Assembly: GCA_035546355.1 (NCBI GenBank)
Contig: DATKEH010000429.1
Span: 1-11,936 of the forward strand
Source: DATKEH01 sp035546355
GTDB taxonomy: Bacteria > Acidobacteriota > Thermoanaerobaculia > Multivoradales > JAIOJS01
Direction of reading: 5' to 3'
Length of the DNA stretch: 11,936 nucleotides
Shown one piece after another: positions 1 through 8,112 of the stretch. Made by a program: the position numbers and the translations under genes. The notes under the pieces are model-generated. The model saw only the letters and a list, made by a program, of their open reading frames with translations, was not told the DNA's origin and made no database searches. Position 1 is the stretch's first letter, and each line of letters begins with the position of its first letter.

Positions 1-1114
1 GGCGGTCGTACAGCATCCCCACCAGCAGGAACAGGGCGCCGGTCGAGATCCCGTGGTTGACCATCTGCAGCAGGGCGCCCTGCCAGGCGACCAGGTCGAG
101 GGCGAACAGGCCGAGCATCACGAACCCGAGGTGCGCCACCGAGGAGTAGGCGACGAGCTTCTTCATGTCCTCCTGCACCCAGGCGACCAGGGCGCCGTAG
201 AGGATGCCCGCCAGCGCCAGCCCGATCAGCCATGGCGCCGCCGCCCGCGCCGCTTGCGGGAACATCGGAATGGCGAAGCGCAGGAAGCCGTAGGTCCCCA
301 TCTTGAGCAGCACCCCGGCGAGGATCACCGAGCCGCCAGTGGGCGCCTCGACGTGGGCGTCGGGGAGCCAGGTGTGCAGCGGCACCAGCGGCACCTTGAC
401 GGCGAAGGCGAGGGCGAAGCCGAGGAACAGCCACATCTGGTGCTCCACCGGCATGTCGAGCCGCAGCAGGTCGAGATAAGCGAAGCTCCACTCGCCGGTG
501 GCGCCACGGAACCCCCAGCCCAACCACAGGATGCCGAGCAGCATGGGCAGGCTGCCCGCCATGGTGAAGAGGAAGAACTTCACCGCCGCGTAGATCTTGC
601 GATCGCCGCCCCAGATGCCGATGATCAGGTACATCGGCACCAGCATCAGCTCCCAGAAGACGTAGAAGAGGAAGAGGTCGAAGGCCACCAGGGCGCCGAT
701 CATGCCGGTGGTCAGCAGCAGCAGCGATATGGCGAAGCCCCTCCAGTGCCGCGTGATGCCGCGCCAGGAGCCGAGGATCACGAGCGGCAGCAACAGGCAG
801 GTGAGCAGCACCAGCGGCATCGAGATGCCGTCCATGCCGAGGTCGTAGTAGATCCCCCAGCTCTCGATCCACGGGATGCGCTGCCCGTCGAGGCCGACCT
901 CGCGGATCAGGGGGAAGCTGCCGTCCGCGCCGAGATGGCGCCAGACGAACCAACCGCAGAGGCCGAGCTCGACCAGCGAGGCGAGCAGGGCGTAGCGCTT
1001 GACCCCCTCCTCGGCGGCGCGAGGGAAGAGCAGTAGCGGCAGGCACGCCAGCACCGGGAACAGGATCAGCTGGGTGATCGTGCTGGTGGTCAGCAGGGCG
1101 ACGAGGGTTTGCAT
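1..1114 (-). CDS. nuoM: NADH-quinone oxidoreductase subunit M (partial, C-terminus off the left edge)
   Basis: This is one of the three antiporter-like proton-pumping subunits of the complex I membrane arm. The first 371 residues are in the window and the rest lies beyond base 1. The antiporter core is clear. The FYVFWELMLVP segment carries the conserved pumping glutamate at about E155. FAVKVPLVPLHTWLPDAH carries K240, and LLKMGTYGF carries K271. VQEDMKKLVAYSSVAHLGF and MVNHGISTGALF, both typical of NuoM, follow. The ATG is 3 bases after the nuoL stop, which points to coupled translation. A long hydrophilic loop at residues 60-90 separates the first helices, as usual for NuoM. A nuoN gene would be expected next, outside the window. 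Identity is secure. MrpD-type antiporters are related, but the nuo context excludes them. Confidence 0.96.
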   Translation of the reverse strand, partial: MQTLVALLTTSTITQLILFPVLACLPLLLFPRAAEEGVKRYALLASLVELGLCGWFVWRHLGADGSFPLIREVGLDGQRIPWIESWGIYYDLGMDGISMPLVLLTCLLLPLVILGSWRGITRHWRGFAISLLLLTTGMIGALVAFDLFLFYVFWELMLVPMYLIIGIWGGDRKIYAAVKFFLFTMAGSLPMLLGILWLGWGFRGATGEWSFAYLDLLRLDMPVEHQMWLFLGFALAFAVKVPLVPLHTWLPDAHVEAPTGGSVILAGVLLKMGTYGFLRFAIPMFPQAARAAAPWLIGLALAGILYGALVAWVQEDMKKLVAYSSVAHLGFVMLGLFALDLVAWQGALLQMVNHGISTGALFLLVGMLYDR

Positions 1115-1117
1115 GGC

Positions 1118-3049
1118 CTAGAACACCAGCCAGCAGAACATCAGCACCATGGCGACGAAGAAGTAGAGCGCATAGTTGCGCACGTTGCCGGTGGTCGAGA
1201 AGCGGCCGAGGTCGCCGGTCAGCTCCACCAGGAAGGCGCCGACGTGCACCGAGCCGTCGATGAGGATGGTGTCGATGACCTTCCAGCAGAAGCGCGCCAG
1301 CGCGGCGAGCGGGCGGACCACCAGCCGGTCGTAGAGCTCGTCGACCCAGTACTTGTTGCGCAGCAGGCGGTGCGCCGCCGGCCAGCGATCGGCCAGCGCC
1401 TCCGCCCGCTCCAGCCCACGGCCGTGGCCGTAGACGCGGCGCGCCAGCAGCCAGCCGAAGACGGCGACGAGCACCGCCAGCCCGACCAGGAAGAGCTCGA
1501 GCTCGATGCCGTGCTCGGCGTGGGCCGGCGCGCCTTCGACGTGGGCGATGACCGGCGCCAGCCAGTCCGACAGCCAGTCCAGGTGCAGGAAGGGGATCGT
1601 GCCGACGAAGCCGGCGACGGTCGAGCCGATGGCGAGGATCACCAGCGGCAGGGTCATCGACGGCGGGGACTCGTGGAGGTGGCGCCGCTGCTCCTCGCTC
1701 CCCCGGAACTCGCCGTGGAAGGTCAGCAACAGCAGCCGGAACATGTAGAAGGCCGTCAGCAACGCGGTCAGCGTGCCGACCGCCCACAGGGCCGGATGGG
1801 CCGCGAAGGCGGCGCCGAGGATGGCGTCCTTGCTGAAGAAGCCGGCGAAGATGGGGATCCCCGAGATCGCCAGCGTGCCGACGACGAAGGTCCAGTAGGT
1901 CCAGGGGAGATGGCGCTTCAGGCCTCCCATCGCCCGCATGTCCTGTTCGCCGCCCATGGCGTGGATCACCGAGCCGGAACCGAGGAAGAGCAGCGCCTTG
2001 AAGAAGGCGTGGGTGCCGAGGTGGAAGATGGCGACCGAGAAGGCACCGCAGCCGGCGGCGAGGAACATGTAGCCGAGCTGCGACACGGTGGAGTAGGCGA
2101 GCACCCGCTTGATGTCGGTCTGCACCAGGGCGATGGTGGCGGCGAAGATGGCGGTGGCGACGCCGATCACCGCCACCACCGCCAGCACCCAGGGCGCCAG
2201 CTGGAAGAGCAGGTTGGTGCGCACCACGATGTAGACGCCGGCGGTGACCATGGTGGCGGCGTGGATCAGGGCCGAGACCGGCGTCGGGCCGGCCATGGCG
2301 TCCGGCAGCCAGACGTAGAGCGGGATCTGGGCGCTCTTGCCGGTGGCGCCGACGAACAGGCACAGCGCCACGAAGGCCGCCAGGCTCATGTCGAGCGCGT
2401 ACGGCGTCAGCGCCAGCTGCGCGTCGTGGCCGATGGCGTCGAGCAGCACCTGGTAGTCGAGGGTGCCGAACACGTCGACCAGCGCGAACAGCCCGAGCAG
2501 GAAGGCGAAGTCGCCGATGCGATTGACGATGAACGCCTTGCGTCCCGCCTGCGGCGGCACCTGCTGGTCGTAGTAGTAGCCGATCAGCAGATAGGAGCAC
2601 AGCCCGACGCCTTCCCAGCCGACGAAGGTGACGAGGAAGTTGTTGCCCAGCACCAGCAGCAGCATCATCCCCATGAACAGGTTCAGGTAGACGAAGTACC
2701 TCTGGTAGCCGGCGTCGTGGCCCATGTAGCCGACGGAGTAGACGTGGATCCAGAAGCCGACGAAGGTGACGATGAAGGCCATCACCGCCGACAGCGGGTC
2801 GAACAGGAAGCCGATGTCGATGGCGAGCGGCCCGGCCGTCCAGGGGTAGAGGACCTGTTCGAAGGGCCGCGGCCAGACCGCCGCGTACTGCCAGAGGCAC
2901 CCCAGCGCCAGCAGCAGGGACAGCCCGGGTGCCCCCAGGGCGACGGCGGTGGTGAGGGGCCGCGGTACCCGTGGGCCGAGAACGCCGTTGAGCGCCGCGC
3001 CGAAGAAGGGTAGCGCCGGTACCAGCCAGAGGATGTCGAGCCAGCTCAT
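1118..3049 (-). CDS. nuoL: NADH-quinone oxidoreductase subunit L
   Basis: NuoL is the distal proton-pumping subunit of complex I and carries the long lateral helix that braces the membrane arm. The 643-residue length is normal for the family. The N-terminal NuoL signature includes GFLFDPLSAVM (about 80-90). Key residues visible are E146 in FVGWEGVGLCSYL, K238 in GATGKSAQIPLYVWLPDA, H263 in LIHAATMVTAGVY, K351 in FFKALLFLGSGS, and K407/D408 in GFFSKDAI. The last of these corresponds to the Lys/Asp pair of the distal channel in known NuoL proteins. The C-terminal roughly 130 residues (LRNKYWVDELYD and the following helix) fit the lateral helix and its anchor. The ATG lies 4 bases after the nuoK stop, and nuoM starts 3 bases after the nuoL stop. 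Nothing is truncated. Confidence 0.98.
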   Translation of the reverse strand: MSWLDILWLVPALPFFGAALNGVLGPRVPRPLTTAVALGAPGLSLLLALGCLWQYAAVWPRPFEQVLYPWTAGPLAIDIGFLFDPLSAVMAFIVTFVGFWIHVYSVGYMGHDAGYQRYFVYLNLFMGMMLLLVLGNNFLVTFVGWEGVGLCSYLLIGYYYDQQVPPQAGRKAFIVNRIGDFAFLLGLFALVDVFGTLDYQVLLDAIGHDAQLALTPYALDMSLAAFVALCLFVGATGKSAQIPLYVWLPDAMAGPTPVSALIHAATMVTAGVYIVVRTNLLFQLAPWVLAVVAVIGVATAIFAATIALVQTDIKRVLAYSTVSQLGYMFLAAGCGAFSVAIFHLGTHAFFKALLFLGSGSVIHAMGGEQDMRAMGGLKRHLPWTYWTFVVGTLAISGIPIFAGFFSKDAILGAAFAAHPALWAVGTLTALLTAFYMFRLLLLTFHGEFRGSEEQRRHLHESPPSMTLPLVILAIGSTVAGFVGTIPFLHLDWLSDWLAPVIAHVEGAPAHAEHGIELELFLVGLAVLVAVFGWLLARRVYGHGRGLERAEALADRWPAAHRLLRNKYWVDELYDRLVVRPLAALARFCWKVIDTILIDGSVHVGAFLVELTGDLGRFSTTGNVRNYALYFFVAMVLMFCWLVF

Positions 3050-3053
3050 CCGG

Positions 3054-3355
3054 TCACCAGCGCATCAGGTTGAGGCGGTTGACGTCGATGGTCCGCCGGT
3101 GGCGGTAGATGGCGACGAACAGGGCCAGCCCGATCGCCGCTTCGGCGGCGGCCACCGCCAGCACGAAGAACACCATCACCTGGCCGGCGCGGTCCTCCAG
3201 CAGCCGCGAGTAGGCCACCAGGATCAGGTTGACCGAGTTCAGCATCAGCTCGATCGACAGGAAGATGGTGATGCCGTTGCGGCGGGTCAGCGCGCCGATG
3301 GTGCCCAGCGAGAAGAGCACCGCCCCCAGGATCAGGTACCAGGACAGCGGCGCGC

Positions 3356-3359
<4 letters not shown>
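3054..3359 (-). CDS. nuoK: NADH-quinone oxidoreductase subunit K
   Basis: NuoK is a small three-helix membrane subunit on the proton path between NuoJ/NuoA and the antiporter subunits. The start is the GTG at 3359-3357, which overlaps the nuoJ stop as GTGA. A GGAGG Shine-Dalgarno sequence lies 7 bases upstream. This gives 101 residues, the normal size. An in-frame extension upstream exists but is only the antisense-like continuation through nuoJ, and I do not use it. The conserved membrane glutamates are both present: E37 in FLSIELMLNSVNL and E73 in AAEAAIGLAL, which correspond to the essential E36 and E72 of the E. coli protein. The tail RHRRTIDVNRLNLMRW ends in the usual NuoK way. Confidence 0.97.
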
Positions 3360-3883
<524 letters not shown>

Positions 3884-3970
3884 CCCTACGGACCCACCGT
3901 GGACGAGCGACTCTTCGGTCGGTCGGTGGCCTGCGCCCACCGCCCGCCCACGGACGAGGTCCCTCTGTCG

Positions 3971-3998
3971 CCCCCCTCTCCCCTGTCCCTCTCCCCCC
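3971..3998 (-). other. Putative G-quadruplex motif in the nuo transcript
   Basis: On the coding (minus) strand this stretch reads as four G-runs of 6, 3, 4 and 6, separated by three-base spacers AGA, ACA and AGA. This satisfies the classic G3+N1-7 quadruplex pattern with short loops. It lies in the nuoH-nuoJ spacer, within the nuo mRNA. The pattern is directly visible; folding and any effect on nuoJ-M expression are inference. Confidence 0.5.
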
Positions 3999-4015
3999 TC
4001 TCGGGGGAAGAGGGG
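3995..4015 (-). repeat. Inverted repeat / hairpin in the nuoH-nuoJ spacer
   Basis: Seven-base perfect arms (CCCCTCT at 3995-4001 and AGAGGGG at 4009-4015) enclose a seven-base loop. A second pairing, C-rich against G-rich with one mismatch, is possible one register over. The hairpin shares bases with the G-quadruplex motif, so the two folds would compete. There is no T-tract after it, so it is not a canonical intrinsic terminator. It resembles the polypurine palindromes often scattered between genes in GC-rich genomes. Confidence 0.45.
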
Positions 4016-4061
4016 TCCGGAGGCGGAAGGCATGCGAAGGTGACGACGAGCGTGAAGGGCA

Positions 4062-5084
4062 TCAGTAGACGCCTCCGACCGTGAGGGCGGCGACCGCGAG
4101 AAGAGTCACCAGCGCCAGGGGCAGCAGCACCTTCCAGCCCAGCCGCATCAGCTGGTCGTAGCGGAAGCGGGGGAAGGTGAAGCGCACCCAGACGAAGAAG
4201 AACATGAAGAAAGCGACCTTCGCCACCAGGATGGCGAAGCCGATCAGCACTCCCAGCCAGCTGTTCGGCAGGTCGAGCCACGGCAGGGTCCAGCCGCCGA
4301 AGTAGAGGGTCGCCATCAGCGCCGACAGGGTGGTCATGTTCATGTACTCGCCCATGAAGAACATGGCCCACTTCATGCCGCCGTACTCGGTGCTGAAGCC
4401 GGAGACCAGCTCCGACTCCGCCTCCGGCAGGTCGAAGGGCAGGCGGTTGGTCTCGGCGAAAGCGGCGACCAGGAAGACCAGGAAGCCGGGGAGCTGCAAC
4501 AGGACGTTCCAGGCGTGCTCCTGCTGGTAGGCGACGACCTCGGCGAGGCGGAACGAGCCCACCGGCAGCAGCACCGCCAGGATCGCCAGCGCCAGGGCCA
4601 GCTCGTAGCTGATCAGCTGCGCCGAGGCGCGTACCGAGCCGAGCAGCGAGTACTTGTTGTTCGACCCGTAGCCGGAGGTGACCAGCGAGTAGACGCCGAG
4701 GCTCGACAGGGCGAGCAGCAGCAGCACTCCGACCTCGCCGTCGACCACCACCATCGGGATGCGATGGCCGTCGTAGATCAGGTCGGGGCCGAACGGGACG
4801 ACGACGAAAGTCGTCATCGCCGGCACCAGGGCGAGGATCGGCCCGAGGATGTACATCACCCGGTCGGCCGCGGCGGGGATGACGTCCTCCTTGAAGATGA
4901 ACTTGAGGGCATCGGCGAGCGGCTGCAGCAGCCCGAAGGGCCCCACCCGGTTGGGGCCACGGCGGTCCTGCATCATCGCCATGCCACGGCGCTCGACCCA
5001 CACCATGACGGGCGCCACCAGGCCCAGCAGCAGCCCCAGGATGGCGGCGAACTTGATGAGGGTGGCGGTGGTCTCGACGGTCAT
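4062..5084 (-). CDS. nuoH: NADH-quinone oxidoreductase subunit H
   Basis: NuoH (ND1 homologue) forms the quinone-access chamber and joins the membrane arm to the quinone module. The 340-residue length is normal. Visible signatures are ERRGMAMMQDRRGPNRVGP (31-49) in the first loop, the acidic quinone-site loop AETNRLPFDLPEAESELV (210-227) with E211, E221, E223 and E225, EYGGMKWAMFFMGEY (233-247), and RFTFPRFRYDQLM near the C-terminus. About eight membrane helices can be drawn. The ATG is at 5084-5082, 79 bases after the nuoG stop. No good Shine-Dalgarno sequence is seen. The partners that NuoH docks onto directly (NuoB, NuoD, NuoI) are not encoded in this operon, although the docking loops of NuoH look intact. 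Confidence 0.98.
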   Translation of the reverse strand: MTVETTATLIKFAAILGLLLGLVAPVMVWVERRGMAMMQDRRGPNRVGPFGLLQPLADALKFIFKEDVIPAAADRVMYILGPILALVPAMTTFVVVPFGPDLIYDGHRIPMVVVDGEVGVLLLLALSSLGVYSLVTSGYGSNNKYSLLGSVRASAQLISYELALALAILAVLLPVGSFRLAEVVAYQQEHAWNVLLQLPGFLVFLVAAFAETNRLPFDLPEAESELVSGFSTEYGGMKWAMFFMGEYMNMTTLSALMATLYFGGWTLPWLDLPNSWLGVLIGFAILVAKVAFFMFFFVWVRFTFPRFRYDQLMRLGWKVLLPLALVTLLAVAALTVGGVY

Positions 5085-5163
5085 GGAGAGTGGGGTGAGG
5101 AGCGCGGAGCCAGTGGCGGTGCCGGGCCGGTGGGCCGGTGACCGTCGGAGAACCCCATACCGT
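5085..5163. other. nuoG-nuoH spacer, nothing coding seen
   Basis: A 79-base spacer with a tandem pair of GGGCCGGT units (5124-5131 and 5132-5139). There is no good ribosome site, no hairpin with a T-tract, and no plausible small gene. It is the only clear gap in the operon besides the nuoH-nuoJ spacer. Confidence 0.5.
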
Positions 5164-6786
5164 TCACTGCCGCCCGTCCTCGGCGGTCGCCCCTCGCAGG
5201 GGGGCGCCGGTCGGCGGGATCCGCGAGAAACGCATGCCGGCGAACGCCGGCACTTCCTCGGCCATCCGGTCGAACACCTCGGCCACGCCCAGGCCCTGCC
5301 ACTCCGGCGCGCTGCGCGCCAGCAGCTCGGTCAGCACATCGGTCAAGGGCATCGCCTCGCCGGGGGAGGGGAAGGCGCGCTTGAAGCGCTGCAGGCGGTG
5401 CTGCACGTTGACGAAGGTGCCGTCCTTCTCGGCGTGGGTGGCGACGGGCAGCGCCAGGTCGGCCGCCTGCGCCAGCGGCGTGTCGGCCCAGCCGAACACC
5501 ACCAGGAAGGCCGCCTTCCGCAACCGCTGCAGGACCTCGGGGTCGTGCGCCGGAGGCCCGAAGTCGCTGTCGGCCACCACCAGCAGGGCCGCGTCCTGGG
5601 CACCCTCGCCGGCGAGCAACCGCTGGCCGTCGATCGCCCCGTCGCCGGGCACCAACCCGGCCAGCTCGGCACCCCGCCTGTTGGGCGATGCGTCCTCGCC
5701 GGTGACGCCGCCATGCAGGTTGGGGATGTGGAACGGCTGGGAGCGGGCGGTCCACACCGAGCGGTGCGGCGAGCCGCCCTGGTCGGCCAGCTTGGCCAGC
5801 AGGTACGCCTCCTCGGTGGTCGAGAAGCCCGACCCGAGGAACACCTGCGCCCCGTCGGAGCTGCGGGTCCGCAGGCGGTCGTGCAGCGCGCCGAGCGCTT
5901 CCTCCCAGGATACCGGCGACAGCGCCCCCTCCTTGCGCAGCCGCGGTACGGCCAGCCGCGGCAGCCGCGTGTAGCGCTCGTGGGTGGCCCGCCCGTAGTC
6001 GCACATCCAGTAATCGTTGACCTCGGGGTTGAAACGGGGCTTGTAGCGCTTGATCGAGGTGCGCCGGTGCTCGAGGGTGATGTTGCAGCCGACGTCGCAG
6101 CCGGTGCACAGCGACGGCTTCTTGTCGAGGTACCACACCCGCTCGGCGAAGCGGAAGCGGCTCGAGGTCAGCGCCCCGACGGGGCAGATGTCGACCACGT
6201 TGGAGGCCAGGTCGCTGTCGAGCTCCTTGCCGGGGAAGACGCCGATCTCGGCGCGGGCGCCGCGCTGCAAAAACCCCAGCTCGCCGGTCTTGGAGACCTC
6301 CTGGGTGAATCGCACGCAGCGCGTGCATTGGATGCAGCGGTTCATGTTGAGCACCACGTTGGGCCCCAGCGGGATCCGTTCGCGCCCGGAGTAGGTGCGC
6401 TTGTCCTCGAAGTGGAAGCGGGAGAAGGCGACGCCGTGCTTGAAGGCGTAGTCCTGCAGCCCACACTCCCCGGCCTGGTCGCAGATCGGGCAATCGAGCG
6501 GGTGGTTGATGAGCAGGAACTCCATCATCGCCCGCTGCGCGTCCTTGACCTCGGGGGTGTCGGTGCGCACCACCATGCCGTCCTTCATCACCTGCGTCGA
6601 GCAGCCGGCCTGCAGCTTGGGCATCCCCTCCACCTGCACCAGGCACATGCGGCACTGGCCGACCACCGACAGGCGGGGGTGGTAGCAGTAGTGGGGGATC
6701 TGGATCCCGATCCCCAGGGCGGCGTCGACCAGGTTGGTGCCCTGGGCGACGTCTACGGTGCGGTCGTCGATGAGGACTGTCGGCAT
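5164..6786 (-). CDS. nuoG: NADH-quinone oxidoreductase subunit G (compact form)
   Basis: NuoG carries electrons from the NADH-input subunits NuoE/NuoF toward the quinone module. The N-terminal ferredoxin part is complete: [2Fe-2S] N1b ligands C34, C45, C48 and C62; N5 ligands H95, C99, C102 and C108; N4 ligands C151, C154, C157 and C201. The optional N7 cluster is also supported by C227, C230, C234 and C262, in the CxxCxxxCx27C spacing known from E. coli and Thermus NuoG. The molybdopterin-oxidoreductase-like part is short. From about residue 280 it goes through FLGSGFSTTEEAYLLAKLA and GRGAELAGL-like GAELAGLVPG to ADLALPVATHAEKDGTFVN, then stops at 540. Typical NuoG is roughly 680-910 residues, so this is a reduced domain. 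No frameshift is needed to explain it. The ATG is 18 bases after the nuoF stop. Confidence 0.95.
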   Translation of the reverse strand: MPTVLIDDRTVDVAQGTNLVDAALGIGIQIPHYCYHPRLSVVGQCRMCLVQVEGMPKLQAGCSTQVMKDGMVVRTDTPEVKDAQRAMMEFLLINHPLDCPICDQAGECGLQDYAFKHGVAFSRFHFEDKRTYSGRERIPLGPNVVLNMNRCIQCTRCVRFTQEVSKTGELGFLQRGARAEIGVFPGKELDSDLASNVVDICPVGALTSSRFRFAERVWYLDKKPSLCTGCDVGCNITLEHRRTSIKRYKPRFNPEVNDYWMCDYGRATHERYTRLPRLAVPRLRKEGALSPVSWEEALGALHDRLRTRSSDGAQVFLGSGFSTTEEAYLLAKLADQGGSPHRSVWTARSQPFHIPNLHGGVTGEDASPNRRGAELAGLVPGDGAIDGQRLLAGEGAQDAALLVVADSDFGPPAHDPEVLQRLRKAAFLVVFGWADTPLAQAADLALPVATHAEKDGTFVNVQHRLQRFKRAFPSPGEAMPLTDVLTELLARSAPEWQGLGVAEVFDRMAEEVPAFAGMRFSRIPPTGAPLRGATAEDGRQ

Positions 6787-6804
6787 GGCAAGTCGTCGGC
6801 TGGG

Positions 6805-8112
6805 TCAGTGGCTCGCCTGCAGCACGGGGAGGGGCGAGGCGTGGCCGGCGGGACGGGCGGCGGCGATCTCGGCGAGGATCTCGTCGCGGAACTTGGCGAC
6901 GATCGGGCCGACGCCCATCGCCGCGGCGTCGCCGAGGGCGCACAGCGAGTTGCCGCCGATCTGCTTGCAGACCGCGCCGACGAGGTCCATCTCGCGATGC
7001 GAGCCGATGCCGTGGGTGCCCTGCTGCAGGATCAGCTCGAGCCAGTGGGTCCCTTCGCGGCAGGGCGTGCACTGGCCGCAGGACTCGTGGTTGAAGAACT
7101 TGGCCACCCGCTTCGCCACCTGCAGCATGGAGGTGGTCTCGTCGAGCACCATCACCGCCGCCGAGCCCAGCATGCTCCCCGCCTTGGCGAGGCTGTCGAA
7201 GTCCATCCTGACGTCGCGGTCGGCGGCGGTGAGCACCGGCGCCGAGGCGCCGCCCGGGATGAAGGCCTTGAGGTCGCGCCCCTGCCACACCCCACCGCAG
7301 GCGTCGAGCAGCTCCTGGAAGGTTACGCCGATGGGCAGCTCGTAGGTGCCGGGCCGCTCGACGTGGCCGGAGACGGCGTAGAGCTTCGGCCCGGTGTTGC
7401 GCTCGTCGGTGCCGATCCCCTTGAACCACTCGGCGCCGCGCTCGATGATGTGCGGCACGCAGGCGAGGGTCTCGACGTTGTTGATCACCGTCGGCTTGCC
7501 GAAGGCGCCGACCAGCGCCGGGAAGGGGGGCTTGACGCGCGGCTGCCCCCGCTTTCCCTCCAGCGACTCGAGCAGGCCGGTCTCCTCACCGCAGATGTAG
7601 GCGCCGGCGCCGCGGTGGACGAGCATGTCGAGGCGGAAGCCGCTGCCGAGCACGCTCTCGCCCAGCACCCCCTCGCGGTAGGCGTCGCCGATCGCCTCCT
7701 CGACGATGTCGGCGGGAGCGACGTACTCGCCACGGACGTAGATGTAGCAGACGGTGGCGCCCACCGCCCAGCAGCAGATCGCCGAACCCTCGATGAGCTG
7801 GTGGGGGTCGTGCTCCATGAGCACCCGGTCCTTGAAGGTGCCGGGCTCGGACTCGTCGGCGTTGACCACCAGGTACTTCTGGACCTCGGCGTCCTTGGGG
7901 ACGAACCCCCACTTCATCCCGGTGGGGAAGCCGGCGCCGCCGCGGCCGCGCAGGCCGGAAGCCTTGACCGCCTCGATTACCTCGTCGGGCTGCATGCGCA
8001 GGGCCTGTTCGAGGGCCCGGTAGCCGCCGGCGGCGCGGTAGCCCGCCACGGTCCGCACCTCGGGCTTGCCGAGGTTGCGCAGCAGCACCGGATCCTCGGC
8101 GTAGGCCTTCAC
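6805..8112 (-). CDS. nuoF: NADH-quinone oxidoreductase subunit F (NADH- and FMN-binding)
   Basis: NuoF is the NADH-oxidising subunit; it binds FMN and the N3 [4Fe-4S] cluster at the tip of the peripheral arm. I choose the GTG at 8112-8110, which overlaps the nuoE stop as GTGA and has a GAGGGG Shine-Dalgarno sequence five bases upstream. The 435-residue product is normal in length. An in-frame ATG further upstream would only add residues read through nuoE. The Gly-rich nucleotide site GRGGAGFPTGMKW is at 57-69 and ESEPGTFKDR at 87-96. GAGAYICGEETGLLESLEG is at 168-186. The N3 ligands are C345, C348 and C351 in ESCGQCTPCREG, plus C391 in SLCALGD. With NuoE and NuoG it forms the complete NADH-input module. 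Confidence 0.98.
   Translation of the reverse strand: MKAYAEDPVLLRNLGKPEVRTVAGYRAAGGYRALEQALRMQPDEVIEAVKASGLRGRGGAGFPTGMKWGFVPKDAEVQKYLVVNADESEPGTFKDRVLMEHDPHQLIEGSAICCWAVGATVCYIYVRGEYVAPADIVEEAIGDAYREGVLGESVLGSGFRLDMLVHRGAGAYICGEETGLLESLEGKRGQPRVKPPFPALVGAFGKPTVINNVETLACVPHIIERGAEWFKGIGTDERNTGPKLYAVSGHVERPGTYELPIGVTFQELLDACGGVWQGRDLKAFIPGGASAPVLTAADRDVRMDFDSLAKAGSMLGSAAVMVLDETTSMLQVAKRVAKFFNHESCGQCTPCREGTHWLELILQQGTHGIGSHREMDLVGAVCKQIGGNSLCALGDAAAMGVGPIVAKFRDEILAEIAAARPAGHASPLPVLQASH

Larger units (their letters stand above)
3886..4062 (-). other. 58-codon open frame between nuoH and nuoJ, probably not a real gene
   Basis: An ATG at 4062-4060 overlaps the nuoH stop as ATGA, the same coupling geometry used by real genes in this operon. 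It opens a 58-codon frame ending in TAG two bases before the nuoJ ATG. The product starts MPFTLVVTFACLPP and then becomes Pro, Gly, Arg and Glu-rich because it reads through the polypurine repeat. It has one cysteine, so it cannot be NuoI, which needs two CxxCxxCxxxCP motifs. It could be a decayed leader, a spacer that keeps ribosomes moving to nuoJ, or chance. I recognise no family. Confidence 0.15.

Noticed and set aside
1109..3013. Plus-strand open frame of 634 codons opposite nuoL
   Set aside because: The His, Gln, Glu and Asp-rich product is the antisense shadow of a fully convincing nuoL, with no domain and no ribosome site.
1..3049. Mrp antiporter or hydrogenase membrane subunits instead of NuoL/M
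   Set aside because: Gene order with nuoA, E, F, G, H, J and K, and the NuoL C-terminal lateral-helix region, fit complex I; no MrpB/C/E/F/G or hydrogenase genes are present.
3995..4015. Intrinsic terminator after nuoH
   Set aside because: The hairpin lacks a T-tract on the transcript strand and the operon continues with nuoJ-M.
3884..4061. Possible decayed nuoI between nuoH and nuoJ
   Set aside because: No CxxCxxCxxxCP ferredoxin motif is visible in any frame and the spacer is far shorter than nuoI. Most of it is a polypurine repeat.
5164..6786. Frameshift explaining the short NuoG
   Set aside because: The frame is continuous from the first cluster motif to the end motif AEKDGTFVN, and the downstream frames do not continue NuoG homology.
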